From Pelomonas lactea (GTDB lineage Bacteria > Pseudomonadota > Gammaproteobacteria > Burkholderiales > Burkholderiaceae_C): 64,000 bases of DNA. The notes beneath the pieces were generated by a model, which was given only the letters and a program-made list of their open reading frames with translations, made no database searches and had not been told where the DNA came from. The stretch covers positions 247,087 to 311,086 of the forward strand of contig NZ_JBIGHX010000009.1 in NCBI RefSeq assembly GCF_043555885.1. The letters run 5' to 3'. A program made the position numbers and the translations under genes. Position 1 is the stretch's first letter, and each line of letters begins with the position of its first letter. This document shows, piece by piece, positions 8,543 through 17,626 of the stretch.

Positions 8543-10426
8543 CTCGATGCGGGCCTCGCCCCAGGTCACGACGACGGGCCCGGCGGGTTCGGCCCCGTGC
8601 TGGCGCGCGATCAGCTCGATCAGCCTCACGCCGCGCAGGTCGGCGCCGAGTTCGCGCGCCGGCTGGTTGAACTTCATCGGCGGCGTGGCCGCGAGCCGGC
8701 GGCCGTCGCCCCAGACTTCGAAGCTGACCGCGGCGGTCTTGCCGCGCGTCGAGTCGTCCACGCCGACGCGGGCCGTGAAGCGCTGCGAACCGGGCGCCAC
8801 CTGCACCTGCAGCCGCGAGTCGGCCAGCACGCCGACGCCGTGGCGAAACACCTGGCGCTGCACGCTGAGGGCCTGGTCGTAGGGCGTCGAGTCGGCGCGC
8901 GGGCCGCCCCAGCCGGCGTAGGCCGGGCGGGTGCCGCCGTTGTCGGTGGTGGACCACGACGCCAGTGCGCGGTAGCCAATCGGGTCCTGCTCCAGCGCGC
9001 GGATACCGTCGCGCGCCACGTAGACGTTGCCGGGCCGCTCGGACACGAAGTAGCCGCGCGGCAGCAGGTGCCGGCCGGTGGCGGTGAACAGCAGCGCCTC
9101 GCGCGGCTGCAGCTCGAACTCCTTGCTGCCGGTGAACGTGCCCGCATCGGCGCGCGCCCAGGCGTCGCGCAGCGCGATGGGCGCGGCGGCGTCCATCTTC
9201 AGGTGCTCGGCGGTCAGCGTGAACTTGGCGGTCACGCCGGTGCGGTTGAACAGCAGCACCGCCTTGCGTCCATCGGCCAGCGTCTTCACGAGGATCTGCC
9301 GGTCGCTGTCGGCGTAGGCAATGACGCCCTGGTGGCCGGCGGGGTCCTGGTTGATGGCAATGACCTCGGGCGCCTTCAGCATGTCGATCAGCGCGGGCGA
9401 GGCCTTGGACAGGTCGGTGCCGATCATCAGCGGCGCCGCGGCGATGGCCCACAAGCCCAGGTGGGTGCGCGCCTCCAGAAGGTGGCTGCCGTCGAACTCG
9501 CCGTTGCCGATCTCCAGCATGTCGGGGTCGTTCCAACGTCCCGGGCCGGCGTAGAACTCGCGCGTGGCGACGGTGTCGAAGTTGTGCACCATCTGCGAGA
9601 AGCTGTTGGCGATGTCGCGGCTGGTGCGCCACATCGTGCCGTGGTCCTGCCCCCAGGAGCGGACGTTGACGGTGCCCCACAGGCACACCGACAGCACGTA
9701 GTCGCCACGCGGCCGCACCTCGCGCAGCGCATCGCGCAGGCCGGCGTAGAGCTTCCTGGTGCCGTCGACGTCGGACTGGTTGATGTTGCCTTCGACGATG
9801 GTGGGCTTGTATTCGCGGTACTGGCCCGAGGCGACGTGCGGCCGGTCGCGGCCGTAGGAGGACAGGCCGCAGCCATCCACCTTCAGGTAGTCGAAATTCC
9901 ACTCGCCAAAGAACAGCGCCACGTCCTGGCGCATGAAGCCCATCAGCCCCACCTCGCGCTCGGCGGCCGTGCCCTCGGGCAGGTTGGGGCTGTCGGCGTC
10001 GTAGGCCTGCGAGCAGGCGTTGCGGCCGATGTCGGTGTACAGGCCCGCCTTCAGGCCCATCGCGTGGATGCGGTCGGTGAAGGGCCGCAGCGAGGTGTCG
10101 GCGCCCGTGGCCGCGCTGGGGAACAGCCCCGTGCGCACCTGCAGCCGGCCGTCGGCCGTGCGGCGCTTGAGCCACCAGCCGTCGTCCACGTTGATGCTGC
10201 GGTAGCCGGCGGCGGCCAGGCCCGAGTCGACGATGACGCGGGCCGAGTCCAGCACCTTCTGCTCGGTGATGTCGACGCGGAAGGCGTTCCAGCTGGACCA
10301 GCCCATCGGCGGCGTGGGCGCCGTGCCGACGGGCTGGTGCTGCCAGCGGCCGGTGGCCTCCAGCGTCGGCTGGGCGTGGGCCTGGGCCGAGAACGCGACG
10401 AGCAGGGAGAGGGCGAGCAGTTTCAT
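8540..10426 (-). CDS. GH27 alpha-galactosidase / alpha-N-acetylgalactosaminidase, secreted
   Basis: Exported glycoside hydrolase of 628 aa removing terminal alpha-galactose or alpha-GalNAc. Signal peptide 1-18; the GH27 barrel begins at TPPMGWSSWNAF (about 38-49). The nucleophile is Asp184 in YLKVDGCG and the acid/base is Asp271 in WRTSRDI; WNDPDMLEIGN is also typical. The C-terminal part (about 500-628) looks like an NPCBM carbohydrate-binding module. Longer than the usual 400-aa GH27 because of this module. Its ATG overlaps the GH36 stop by four bases (ATGA), implying translational coupling. Sequence alone does not separate galactosidase from N-acetylgalactosaminidase. The stop codon TAG lies inside the adjoining inverted-repeat element. 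Confidence 0.92.
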   Translation of the reverse strand: MKLLALSLLVAFSAQAHAQPTLEATGRWQHQPVGTAPTPPMGWSSWNAFRVDITEQKVLDSARVIVDSGLAAAGYRSINVDDGWWLKRRTADGRLQVRTGLFPSAATGADTSLRPFTDRIHAMGLKAGLYTDIGRNACSQAYDADSPNLPEGTAAEREVGLMGFMRQDVALFFGEWNFDYLKVDGCGLSSYGRDRPHVASGQYREYKPTIVEGNINQSDVDGTRKLYAGLRDALREVRPRGDYVLSVCLWGTVNVRSWGQDHGTMWRTSRDIANSFSQMVHNFDTVATREFYAGPGRWNDPDMLEIGNGEFDGSHLLEARTHLGLWAIAAAPLMIGTDLSKASPALIDMLKAPEVIAINQDPAGHQGVIAYADSDRQILVKTLADGRKAVLLFNRTGVTAKFTLTAEHLKMDAAAPIALRDAWARADAGTFTGSKEFELQPREALLFTATGRHLLPRGYFVSERPGNVYVARDGIRALEQDPIGYRALASWSTTDNGGTRPAYAGWGGPRADSTPYDQALSVQRQVFRHGVGVLADSRLQVQVAPGSQRFTARVGVDDSTRGKTAAVSFEVWGDGRRLAATPPMKFNQPARELGADLRGVRLIELIARQHGAEPAGPVVVTWGEARIE

Positions 10427-13107
10427 GCGGCGGTCTGCAGTCGGCCGAAAACGGCCGGGACGTGGAAGTCGGGCGTGGCGGTGTGCGTCGGGCTCCACGC
10501 GGAGTACACGCGGCCCGCGCCCTGCCCTTCGACGCGGAACAGGTTCAGGCGCCAGCCGTCGTCGGCGCCCGCTGCACGGGTCATGGGCACGGCCAGCTCG
10601 GCGGTCCAGACCTTGCCCGGCGCATCGACGTGCGTCCGGGCGCGGCTGTCGCCGACGATGCGCTTCTTGCCCGACGCCTCGACGGCGATCTCCAGCAGCA
10701 ACCCGTTGGGCGCCACCTGCACCTCGCGGTAGCTCTTCAGCCCCGCACGGCCCGGAGGCTGCAGGAAGACCTCGACGACATCGCGCTCCCACAGCGGCCA
10801 GATGTCGGTGGCCGACGCTGCCTGCTCGTGGACGCTCAACGCCTCGTACCTGCAGATGAAGCGCAGGAACAGCGTGCCCGCGCCGCGCAGCAGCTGCACG
10901 CGCGTGGACTGCGGGCCGGCGAGCACCCGGCCCTGCCAGTCGTGGCGGAAGAAGCTGGTGGGCGCATCGGCCCACTGCGACGCGAGCGGGAAGCCGTCGG
11001 CGCCCACCTGCGCCACGCGGCCGGCGAAGGCGACGGGCAGCGTGTCGGGCGCCTCGGGATGCGCCTCGATCAGCAGGCTGTGCGTGAAGCGCACGGGCAG
11101 CGTGGGCTTGTCGGCACTCACCACGCCGAGCGCCTTGCCCTGCAACGAGTCGCGCAGCCGCCAGCGCCCGGCGCCCAGGCCGCGCAGCGTGACCGGGCCG
11201 TCCCAGGTGTCGGCATAGAACGCGTAGTGCAGCGCGCCGCCCTGCTCGACGACGTGGGTCTCGGGCTTGTCGAACCCCAGGTCGTACAGCTCGCCGCGGT
11301 AGCGGCCCTCGGCCAGGCGCAGCCGGCCGTACAGGTCCACCCAGCGGCGCCAGTGCTGCTCGCGCTCGGGCGTCAGCAGGAAGCTGTCCTTGGGCTTGGG
11401 GTCCACCGGCCACGTGAACTTGGTGGCCACGACGGCACCGATGCCGACGCTGGAGGCGAAGTCCTGCCCGCCGGTGCTCAGCTCCACGTGGTCGCCGGCG
11501 TAGGCGGACCACGGGCCCATCAGCGCCTTCAGCGTCTTGCCCTTGTGGCGCACCTGCCAGCTGGACAGCGGGTCCGACGCGGGCGCCTGGTCCATGAACG
11601 GCATGTTGTGGAAGGCATAGCTGGTGCCGCAGGGGCACACCTCCACCACCGCCTCCGGGTTGGCCGCGTGGGCCACGTCGTGCATGACCTTGTAGAAGGT
11701 GGACACGGCTTCCACCGATGCCTCGGGCCGCGCGTGCTTGTGCCTGGGGTTGAAGCAGGGCGCCACGCCGTTGAGGTGCTGGCCGTCGACCTTGAGGCCG
11801 TCGAAGCCCCAGTCGCCGATGATCATCTGGATCGTCGCGGCCAGGCGCGCCTGCGTCTTGTCGTAGGCGGGGCACAGGTAGAAGCTGTTCCACCACGTCA
11901 CGTTCTGCACCGCGCCGTCCTTGTCCAGCAGCAGCAGGTCGGTGTGGTCGTGCAGCTCGTCGCTGCCGGGCGCCACGGCCAGCGGCGCGATCCACAGCCG
12001 CGCCTTCATGCCGCGGGCGTGGATGTCGGCCACCAGCGCCTTCATGTCGTCGGCGCCGCGCGGGAACTTGGCCAGGTCGGGCGTCCAGTCACCGGTCCTG
12101 ACCTGCCAGCCGTCGTCCAGCACCGCCCACTTGAAGCCCAGCTCCTGCACCTTGGGCAGCGTGGCGCGCACGTAGTCCAGCGAGAAGTCGCGCTCGTAGC
12201 CCCAGGCGCACCACTGCGGCTCGTAGGCGCTGGCGGGCGCCTCGGGCGCGGCCAGGCCCTGCGCGGCCATCAGGCGGCGGTAGCGGTCCAGCGGCACGAA
12301 GAAGTCGCCGCGGTGCACGGCGATGAAGGCGGGCGGGGTGGCCAGCACCTGGCCCGGCGCCAGCGTCTGCGGCGCATCGCCGCGCAACGAGAGCTCGACG
12401 GCCTCCCCCACGGCCTTCACGGGCAGCGCGACGAGCTGCGGTTGAAGCGCGAGGTGGCCGACGGCGACGCCCACGTCACGCCGCCACACATCCACCACCG
12501 GCGTGCCGCCGCCGTAGTCGGACGCGTTCATGCCCATGAAGTTGCGCTGCTCGAAGCCGCGCTTCACAGGCTGGATCCAGTCGCGCCGGTCGGCGTGGCT
12601 GGCACCGGAGTAGGTCCACCAGCCGCCAGCATGGCGCGGCGCGGCGGCCAGGCGGTGGGCGGCGCTGGCCCAGGCGTCGATGACGATGGGCTGGTCGCCG
12701 GTGTTGGCGTAGCTGACGTCCAGCAGCGCCACGCCGGGGTGCTCGTCCAACAGCGTCACGGTGACGCGCTTCTCCAGGCCCTCGGCGGCGCGGCCGGACA
12801 GCTGCAGGCGCTGGCCAGCGCCGAACACGGTGTCGGCGCGCGACGGCTCGGCACGCTGCAGCGCGAAGCGCCCGACCTCGCGGCCCTTGACGACGACGTG
12901 TTCGCTGGCGTCGAAGCCGGTCAGCGTGACGGGCCGAGGGCCGGCCAGGCTGACGAGGCGGCAGCGCATCTGGTCGTCGAACTGCAGCGACACGGCGCTG
13001 TCCTGCACGCGCACATGGCCACGGCCCTCGGCGGCCTGCGCCAGCGGCAGCTGCGTGGCCAGCGGCGCGGCGCCCAGCCACTGCAGAAAGGCTCGGCGCG
13101 CGGTCAT
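10423..13107 (-). CDS. GH36-like alpha-galactosidase with CBM9-like domain, exported
   Basis: An 894-aa protein with a Tat-like N-terminus (RRAFLQWLG, residues 4-12). A beta-rich N-terminal domain (about 30-280) precedes the barrel (about 290-560). Probable nucleophile is Asp441 in LKVDGQ and acid/base Asp512 in ASDPLSSW; CPCGTSY (491-497) is a GH36 clan feature. A beta-sandwich domain follows, and the last 200 or so residues resemble the family-9-like carbohydrate-binding domain. GH36 enzymes act on alpha-galactosides or alpha-GalNAc; this member is closest in style to the raffinose-synthase/alpha-galactosidase group. Start and stop each overlap the neighbouring gene by four bases, so three genes form one translated block. 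Confidence 0.85.
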   Translation of the reverse strand: MTARRAFLQWLGAAPLATQLPLAQAAEGRGHVRVQDSAVSLQFDDQMRCRLVSLAGPRPVTLTGFDASEHVVVKGREVGRFALQRAEPSRADTVFGAGQRLQLSGRAAEGLEKRVTVTLLDEHPGVALLDVSYANTGDQPIVIDAWASAAHRLAAAPRHAGGWWTYSGASHADRRDWIQPVKRGFEQRNFMGMNASDYGGGTPVVDVWRRDVGVAVGHLALQPQLVALPVKAVGEAVELSLRGDAPQTLAPGQVLATPPAFIAVHRGDFFVPLDRYRRLMAAQGLAAPEAPASAYEPQWCAWGYERDFSLDYVRATLPKVQELGFKWAVLDDGWQVRTGDWTPDLAKFPRGADDMKALVADIHARGMKARLWIAPLAVAPGSDELHDHTDLLLLDKDGAVQNVTWWNSFYLCPAYDKTQARLAATIQMIIGDWGFDGLKVDGQHLNGVAPCFNPRHKHARPEASVEAVSTFYKVMHDVAHAANPEAVVEVCPCGTSYAFHNMPFMDQAPASDPLSSWQVRHKGKTLKALMGPWSAYAGDHVELSTGGQDFASSVGIGAVVATKFTWPVDPKPKDSFLLTPEREQHWRRWVDLYGRLRLAEGRYRGELYDLGFDKPETHVVEQGGALHYAFYADTWDGPVTLRGLGAGRWRLRDSLQGKALGVVSADKPTLPVRFTHSLLIEAHPEAPDTLPVAFAGRVAQVGADGFPLASQWADAPTSFFRHDWQGRVLAGPQSTRVQLLRGAGTLFLRFICRYEALSVHEQAASATDIWPLWERDVVEVFLQPPGRAGLKSYREVQVAPNGLLLEIAVEASGKKRIVGDSRARTHVDAPGKVWTAELAVPMTRAAGADDGWRLNLFRVEGQGAGRVYSAWSPTHTATPDFHVPAVFGRLQTAA

Positions 13108-14201
13108 CGCTTCGCTCCCCACGCGGCCGGGAAGGTCCGCTCGGCGTTGCGGCGGTAGAGCTTGTCGACCACGGTCTTCGGCAGCCCCAGCCCTTGCACC
13201 GGCTGGTCGAGGTCGGCCACCTTGAAGCGATCCGTCGTGTTGAAGTAGCGCCAGTGCATGCGCCACACGCCCTCGGCTTCGCGGGCCAGCGCGGCGCCGT
13301 CCTGGTCGGGCGCCTGCGCCATGTCGCTGCCGTAGAGGATGCGGTCCTGGTACTGGATGAAGAAGCGGCGCACGCGCTCGCGGTCCTGCTGGCTCTGGTG
13401 CTGCAGCTGGCCGATGCGGGCGGCCACGTCGACGACGGCGGTGGGGAAGCGGTCCAGGAAGGTGGCCAGCTCGTTCACGTCGCGCTCCAGCGACGCGAGG
13501 TGCATGCCGACGAAGCGCAGCCCGGGGTGGGCCGCCACCATGCGGTCACGCGCGGCCATCTGCGCCTCCCAGCTGGGCATCTCGGGGTGCAGGTGCATGT
13601 GGTACTGCGGGTGGGCCTTGAAGTAGGCGCGGTCATTGTTGACCGTCATCTTCTCCAGTGGCAGCCAGCAGTTGTGCGGCTCGCCCTGGTGGCCCAGCAG
13701 CGGGATGCCCTGGCGGGCGAAGTCGTCGAACAACGGCGCGAAGCGGGCGTCGTCGATCATCACCAGCTTCTCGTCGGCGCCACGCAGGCTCATGCCGATG
13801 TTCTTCCACACCTTCACGCCCACGGCGCCGGCCTGCAGGGCCGCGGCGATGCGCTGGCGCGTGGCGGGCAGCCAGGCGGGCTGGTCGGAGCCGTCCACCG
13901 GGAAGCTGGCAGCCCAGGCGACGTCGCGCGGGAACTGCTTGCGCAGCTCGACGGCCACGCGCTGCTGGTCGTCCAGCGGCGGGAAGTCGGGGTAATCGAC
14001 GTTGATCGTCAGCACCTTGAAGCTCTGGCGCCGGGCCGCCTGCATGAACGCCGGCGCGGCGTTGTGCAGGTGCAGGTGGGCGTCGATCTTGGGCACCCGC
14101 GCGTAGTCAGCCATCGTGTAGCTGGGCGCATCTGCTGCGTGTGCGGAGAAAAAAGCCGCCCCGGCAAGCAGGGCGGCAACGGAGGAGACAACAAGTCGCA
14201 T
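13104..14201 (-). CDS. Exported amidohydrolase-2 family metal-dependent hydrolase
   Basis: A 365-aa TIM-barrel hydrolase with a signal peptide (1-22). Metal-ligand motif DAHLHLH lies near residues 41-47, further histidines in LLGHQGEPHNCW and MHLHPEM, FVGMHLAS, and the late aspartate in ILYGSDMA, as in amidohydrolase-2 proteins. Family reactions include C-N, lactone and decarboxylation chemistry. Its position between the TonB receptor and two alpha-galactosidases suggests a role in modifying the same glycan, perhaps amide or lactone removal; that is inference. The open frame extends to a TTG at 14210, but ATG 14201 is preferred; neither has a strong ribosome site. Confidence 0.8.
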   Translation of the reverse strand: MRLVVSSVAALLAGAAFFSAHAADAPSYTMADYARVPKIDAHLHLHNAAPAFMQAARRQSFKVLTINVDYPDFPPLDDQQRVAVELRKQFPRDVAWAASFPVDGSDQPAWLPATRQRIAAALQAGAVGVKVWKNIGMSLRGADEKLVMIDDARFAPLFDDFARQGIPLLGHQGEPHNCWLPLEKMTVNNDRAYFKAHPQYHMHLHPEMPSWEAQMAARDRMVAAHPGLRFVGMHLASLERDVNELATFLDRFPTAVVDVAARIGQLQHQSQQDRERVRRFFIQYQDRILYGSDMAQAPDQDGAALAREAEGVWRMHWRYFNTTDRFKVADLDQPVQGLGLPKTVVDKLYRRNAERTFPAAWGAKR

Positions 14202-14224
14202 ATCAGTCAATCAATCATGTCTTG

Positions 14225-14363
14225 CGGGCCGAGCGCCGGGCCGCTCCCAAGCCGGCCCGTGCTGGCGATGTGCTCGCGGCTCTATGCCGCGAGCATCGCC
14301 GTCCCCTCGGGGGACCGGCTGGACCCGCCCGCGTTCAGCGGTGCGGGTCCAGACGAGGGGCTC
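14225..14363 (-). repeat. Dispersed post-stop structured repeat, copy A
   Basis: Read on the minus strand it starts with GAGCCCCTCG ten bases after the TonB-receptor stop and ends with CGGCGCTCGGCCC. It forms TGGACCCG/CGGGTCCA, a GTCCCC/GGGGAC hairpin, and a perfect 10-bp stem (14271-14280 with 14286-14295). The same block recurs at 28051, 33813, 49133 and 63634, each time just downstream of a gene in the same sense. Confidence 0.75.
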
Positions 14364-14373
14364 ACGTTCTGCA

Positions 14374-17238
14374 TCAGAACTTGATCGAGGCGCCCAGGGT
14401 GAAGGCACGCCCGTACCGGTAGTAGCCATTGGGCAGGCTGACATTCCCGTTGCCCAGCTTGGGCGCCTGCACCGCATCGGTCAGGTTGTTGCCTTCCAGG
14501 CTGATGCGCAGCCACTGGTTCACCTCGTAGGCCACTTGCGCGGTCACCCAGGTCGTGGCGTTGGCGGTCTCGTTGAAGTTGGCGCCGATGACGTTGGTGG
14601 CGGTGACGAAGGCGTCGGTGTGGTCGGCCGTCGCGCTCATGCTCCACGGGCCCTTCTCGTACAGCACACCGAACGACGCGGTGGCCGGCGCGATGCCTTC
14701 AAGCGGCCGCTCCACGTCGGCCACCCAGCTGCGCGACTTGTTGCGCGTGTACTGCGCACGCACGCCGAAGCCGTTGTCGAACAGGTGCTGGAAGCCGACC
14801 TCGAAGCCGCGCGCGGTGGCCTTGTCGCCGTTGATGGGGCGCTGCACATTGAACAGCCGGCCGCCCGGCGCGCCGATGTCCTGGCCCGACAGCCACAGGT
14901 TGGTGATCTGGTTCTTGATGTTCTTCTGGTAGACGGCAAAGGTCAGCGCCGAGTCCTTGGCGTAGTACCACTCCAGCGACGCGTCGACCTGGCGGGCGCT
15001 GTACGGCTTGAGCTCGGCGTTGCCGCCGAAGATCTGCGTGAAGTCGCCCCAGGAGATGCTGGCCGTCGTGTTGGTCGGCGCGAGCTTGTCCACCGCCGGG
15101 CGCGCCATCGTCTTGGCCGCGCCCAGGCGCAGCTGCAGGTCGGGCGTGAACAGCCAGGTGAAGTTGGCCGACGGCAGCGCGAAGCTGTAGGTGGCCTGCT
15201 GCTGTACGACGGACGGCGCGGCGTAGACGGCCGTGTAGTTGAAGGCGCCGTTCTCGACGATGTCGAGGATCTTCGCGTCCCAGGCCTGGGCGGTGGTCTT
15301 GGTGCGCACGAAGCGCACGCCGACGTCCGCGTTCCAGCTTTCACCGGACAGGTCGGCCTGCACGAAGGCGGTCGTCGTCTTCTCGGTGACGCGGTAGCTC
15401 TCCAGCGGGTTCCACGTCGGCGCCGACAGTGTGGAGCTGTAGACACCGCCGCCGGGGCGCGGCTTGCCGTCCCAGGACTTCAGCGCCTCGGCGTAGTTCG
15501 CGACGTCGAAGCCCAGGAAGCTGCGCGGGAAGTTGCCGCTGACGCCACTGAGGAAGCCCGACGGGTTCAGCGTCTGGTTGATGACGTTGCCGCCCAGCGC
15601 GCCGACGTTGATCGCGCTGGCGCCGGAGTAGTGATCGGCGCCGCCGTTGAGCGAGTTGTTGATCAGGTCGCGCGACTTCTTGCGGTTGGTCTGGTTCAGG
15701 CCGAACTTCAGCTTGTCGATGTTGAAGCGGTCCAGCGTCCACTCGGCGTCCACCTTGGCGCCGTTGATCCGGTCGTCGATGTTGTCGCCGGCACGGCTGT
15801 AGTAGTGGGTGTTGAAGTCGCTGGCCTTGAACAGGCCCTGGGCCAGGCCGGTCTGCAGGTCGCGGCCGTCGGCGAAGGTGGTCTTCACGTCGGGCACGGC
15901 CGAGCCGGTGAGCTGGATGCGCGTGACGTTGGGCTGGTTCATGCGCAGCACGACATAGCTGTCGTTGCCGCCCGAATGGCGCCTGGACGTGGACTCGTAC
16001 AGGTCGCCCACCAGCTTCAGCGTCGGCGACAGCTTCCACTCGGCGTTGGCGCCGTACATCGCGGTGTCGACGACGCGGTACTCCGTCTTGTTCAGCAGTT
16101 CGGGGTTGAGCCGCATCTCGGGGTCGGTGCTGCTCAGCGTCAGGTCGGTCACCACGCCGTTGGTGATCTTCATGTTGGACCAGCGGCCCGGCGCGTACAG
16201 CGGGTAGAACGACAGCTGGTAACCCACCTGCGGCGAGTTCAGCCGCGTCTTGAAGCCGTCCACGACGACCTTCACGTCGCTGCTGGGCCGCCACTCCACC
16301 TTGCCCGACAGCGCCAGGCGCTTCTTGTTCTCCATGATGGAGCCGAAGCGGAACTGGCCGGGGCCGATCAGCCCTTCCTCGTTGGCGTCCAGCTGGCCGT
16401 TGCCGTTGGGGTCGATGGCGCCGCCCCAGGTGTTGCCCCACTGCCAGAACTGGCTGGGGTCGCTGGGGATGGGGTTGCGGCTCCAGCCGCCGTCGTTGCC
16501 GGCCGTGTCGGTGCGCACGTCGCGCTTGGCGTACACCAGGCCCAGCAGCACGCCCAGCTGGTCGCCGAAGGTGTTGCTGTACGTGGCCGACAGCTTCTTG
16601 CCGTTCAGCTCGCTCATCTGGTTGCGGTCCGCCTCCAGGCGCAGCAAGCCGCGCTGGCCCTTCTGGTCGAACGGGCTGGCGGAGCGCAGGTTCACCAGGC
16701 CGCCGATGGCGCCTTCCATCAGCGAGGCCTGCGTGGACTTGACGACGTCGGCACCGCTGATGACGTCGGCGGGCAGCACGTCGTAGGCGAAGTAGCGGCC
16801 CGCGCTGTCGGTGCCCAGCAGGCGGCTGTTGAAGGTGGTGATCGTGTACTCGGGCCCCAGGCCGCGGATGCTGACCTTCTGGCCTTCGCCGCCGGCCGTG
16901 CGGCTGATGGACACGCCGGTGATGTGGCTCAGCGAATCGGCCACGTTGTTGTCGGGGAAGCGGCCCAGCTCGGTCGCGCTGATGCTGTCCTGCACGCCGG
17001 CGGCGTTGCGCTTGAGCGAGAGCGACTTCTGCAGGCTGGCGCGGGTGCCTGTCACTTCCACCCGGTCCAGCTCGGCAACGTCCTTGTCGGTCTTGGCAGG
17101 CGCGTCCTGGGCGGCCTGCTGAGCCAGGGCCGGGGCGGCGGCACCGGCAGCGGCCAGTGCCACCAGGCCGGCCAGCGTCAGGGGGTGCAGCGCGAAGCGG
17201 GTGCGGGCGTGCACCGGGGGTTGCAGGCGAGGACTCAT
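14374..17238 (-). CDS. TonB-dependent outer-membrane receptor, glycan-uptake type
   Basis: Outer-membrane active transporter of 954 aa. Signal peptide 1-40 (ending ALAQ), then a short linker and TonB-box-like segment (about 50-60, VEVTGTRASLQKSL), plug domain (about 60-190) and a 22-strand barrel finishing in an aromatic residue (IKF). The run from VTGTRASLQ through SISATELGRFPDNNVADSL is characteristic of the Xanthomonas/Caulobacter-type receptors that import oligosaccharides. Start at ATG 17238 has AAGGAA seven bases upstream. It heads the minus arm and faces the aga genes across a shared regulatory region, so it probably brings alpha-linked galactosamine-containing oligosaccharides into the periplasm. 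Confidence 0.93.
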   Translation of the reverse strand: MSPRLQPPVHARTRFALHPLTLAGLVALAAAGAAAPALAQQAAQDAPAKTDKDVAELDRVEVTGTRASLQKSLSLKRNAAGVQDSISATELGRFPDNNVADSLSHITGVSISRTAGGEGQKVSIRGLGPEYTITTFNSRLLGTDSAGRYFAYDVLPADVISGADVVKSTQASLMEGAIGGLVNLRSASPFDQKGQRGLLRLEADRNQMSELNGKKLSATYSNTFGDQLGVLLGLVYAKRDVRTDTAGNDGGWSRNPIPSDPSQFWQWGNTWGGAIDPNGNGQLDANEEGLIGPGQFRFGSIMENKKRLALSGKVEWRPSSDVKVVVDGFKTRLNSPQVGYQLSFYPLYAPGRWSNMKITNGVVTDLTLSSTDPEMRLNPELLNKTEYRVVDTAMYGANAEWKLSPTLKLVGDLYESTSRRHSGGNDSYVVLRMNQPNVTRIQLTGSAVPDVKTTFADGRDLQTGLAQGLFKASDFNTHYYSRAGDNIDDRINGAKVDAEWTLDRFNIDKLKFGLNQTNRKKSRDLINNSLNGGADHYSGASAINVGALGGNVINQTLNPSGFLSGVSGNFPRSFLGFDVANYAEALKSWDGKPRPGGGVYSSTLSAPTWNPLESYRVTEKTTTAFVQADLSGESWNADVGVRFVRTKTTAQAWDAKILDIVENGAFNYTAVYAAPSVVQQQATYSFALPSANFTWLFTPDLQLRLGAAKTMARPAVDKLAPTNTTASISWGDFTQIFGGNAELKPYSARQVDASLEWYYAKDSALTFAVYQKNIKNQITNLWLSGQDIGAPGGRLFNVQRPINGDKATARGFEVGFQHLFDNGFGVRAQYTRNKSRSWVADVERPLEGIAPATASFGVLYEKGPWSMSATADHTDAFVTATNVIGANFNETANATTWVTAQVAYEVNQWLRISLEGNNLTDAVQAPKLGNGNVSLPNGYYRYGRAFTLGASIKF

Positions 17239-17384
17239 CGAACAGTTCCTTTGATCTTGTGTGTCGGGGCTGCCGTCAGGGCAGCGCGATGTCATCTGCT
17301 GTGGATGCCGGGGCAGCTCTCCCCCGGTGCGGTGCGCCAGCTCGTCGGAGACCCTCGGAACGGCTTGACGCAAGTCTACGAATT

Positions 17385-17452
17385 CTTTCGTTTAATTTCG
17401 TATATGGTTTTCACCGATGCCGAATGCTTTCGATGAATGATGCCACGAAAGC
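17385..17452. promoter_or_regulatory. Putative AgaR-type operator cluster 1
   Basis: CTTTCG at 17385-17390 and TTTCG at 17396-17400 form direct repeats one helical turn apart. GCTTTCG (17426-17432) and CGAAAGC (17446-17452) form an inverted pair. Similar words lie before the DeoR-family gene itself. DeoR/AgaR-family repressors are known to bind tandem TTTC-rich repeats. The cluster is closest to the TonB-receptor promoter. Confidence 0.6.
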
Positions 17453-17527
17453 CTTCCAGCGCGCTGACATCGAGGGAACTCTCCGAGCTATATCGGGATT
17501 CGCCTGACACCCACGGAAATTTGCATA

Positions 17528-17617
17528 CGAAAGCCGTCAAGTCGTTGTGTTTTCGTTTTCGTTCGCTTATTCTTTCGCTCGAAAGTTGCCAACGACGCTT
17601 TCCAGACCTCACGAAAG
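17528..17617. promoter_or_regulatory. Putative AgaR-type operator cluster 2
   Basis: CGAAAG at 17528-17533, TTTCG at 17551-17555 and 17557-17561, an inverted pair CTTTCG-CT-CGAAAG (17572-17585), and CGAAAG at 17612-17617 only nine bases before the permease ATG. Binding here would block transcription or initiation of the permease-aga operon. Confidence 0.6.
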
Positions 17618-17626
17618 ATTGAATCC

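Larger units (their letters stand above)
17239..17626. other. Divergent regulatory region between TonB receptor and aga genes
   Basis: This 388-nt gap holds no credible gene; short open frames lie across the promoters of both arms. It is AT-richer than the surroundings (17376-17626) and carries two clusters of TTTCG/CGAAA pentamers, listed separately. A direct repeat CTTTCG...TTTCG with a 10-nt period and the AT-rich TATATGG next to it (17400-17406) may be part of the minus-strand promoter. Confidence 0.6.

Noticed and set aside
13104..14201. GalNAc-6-phosphate deacetylase (AgaA/NagA)
   Set aside because: It has a signal peptide and amidohydrolase-2 sequence style, not the NagA pattern, and an exported enzyme would not act on a cytoplasmic phosphate sugar.
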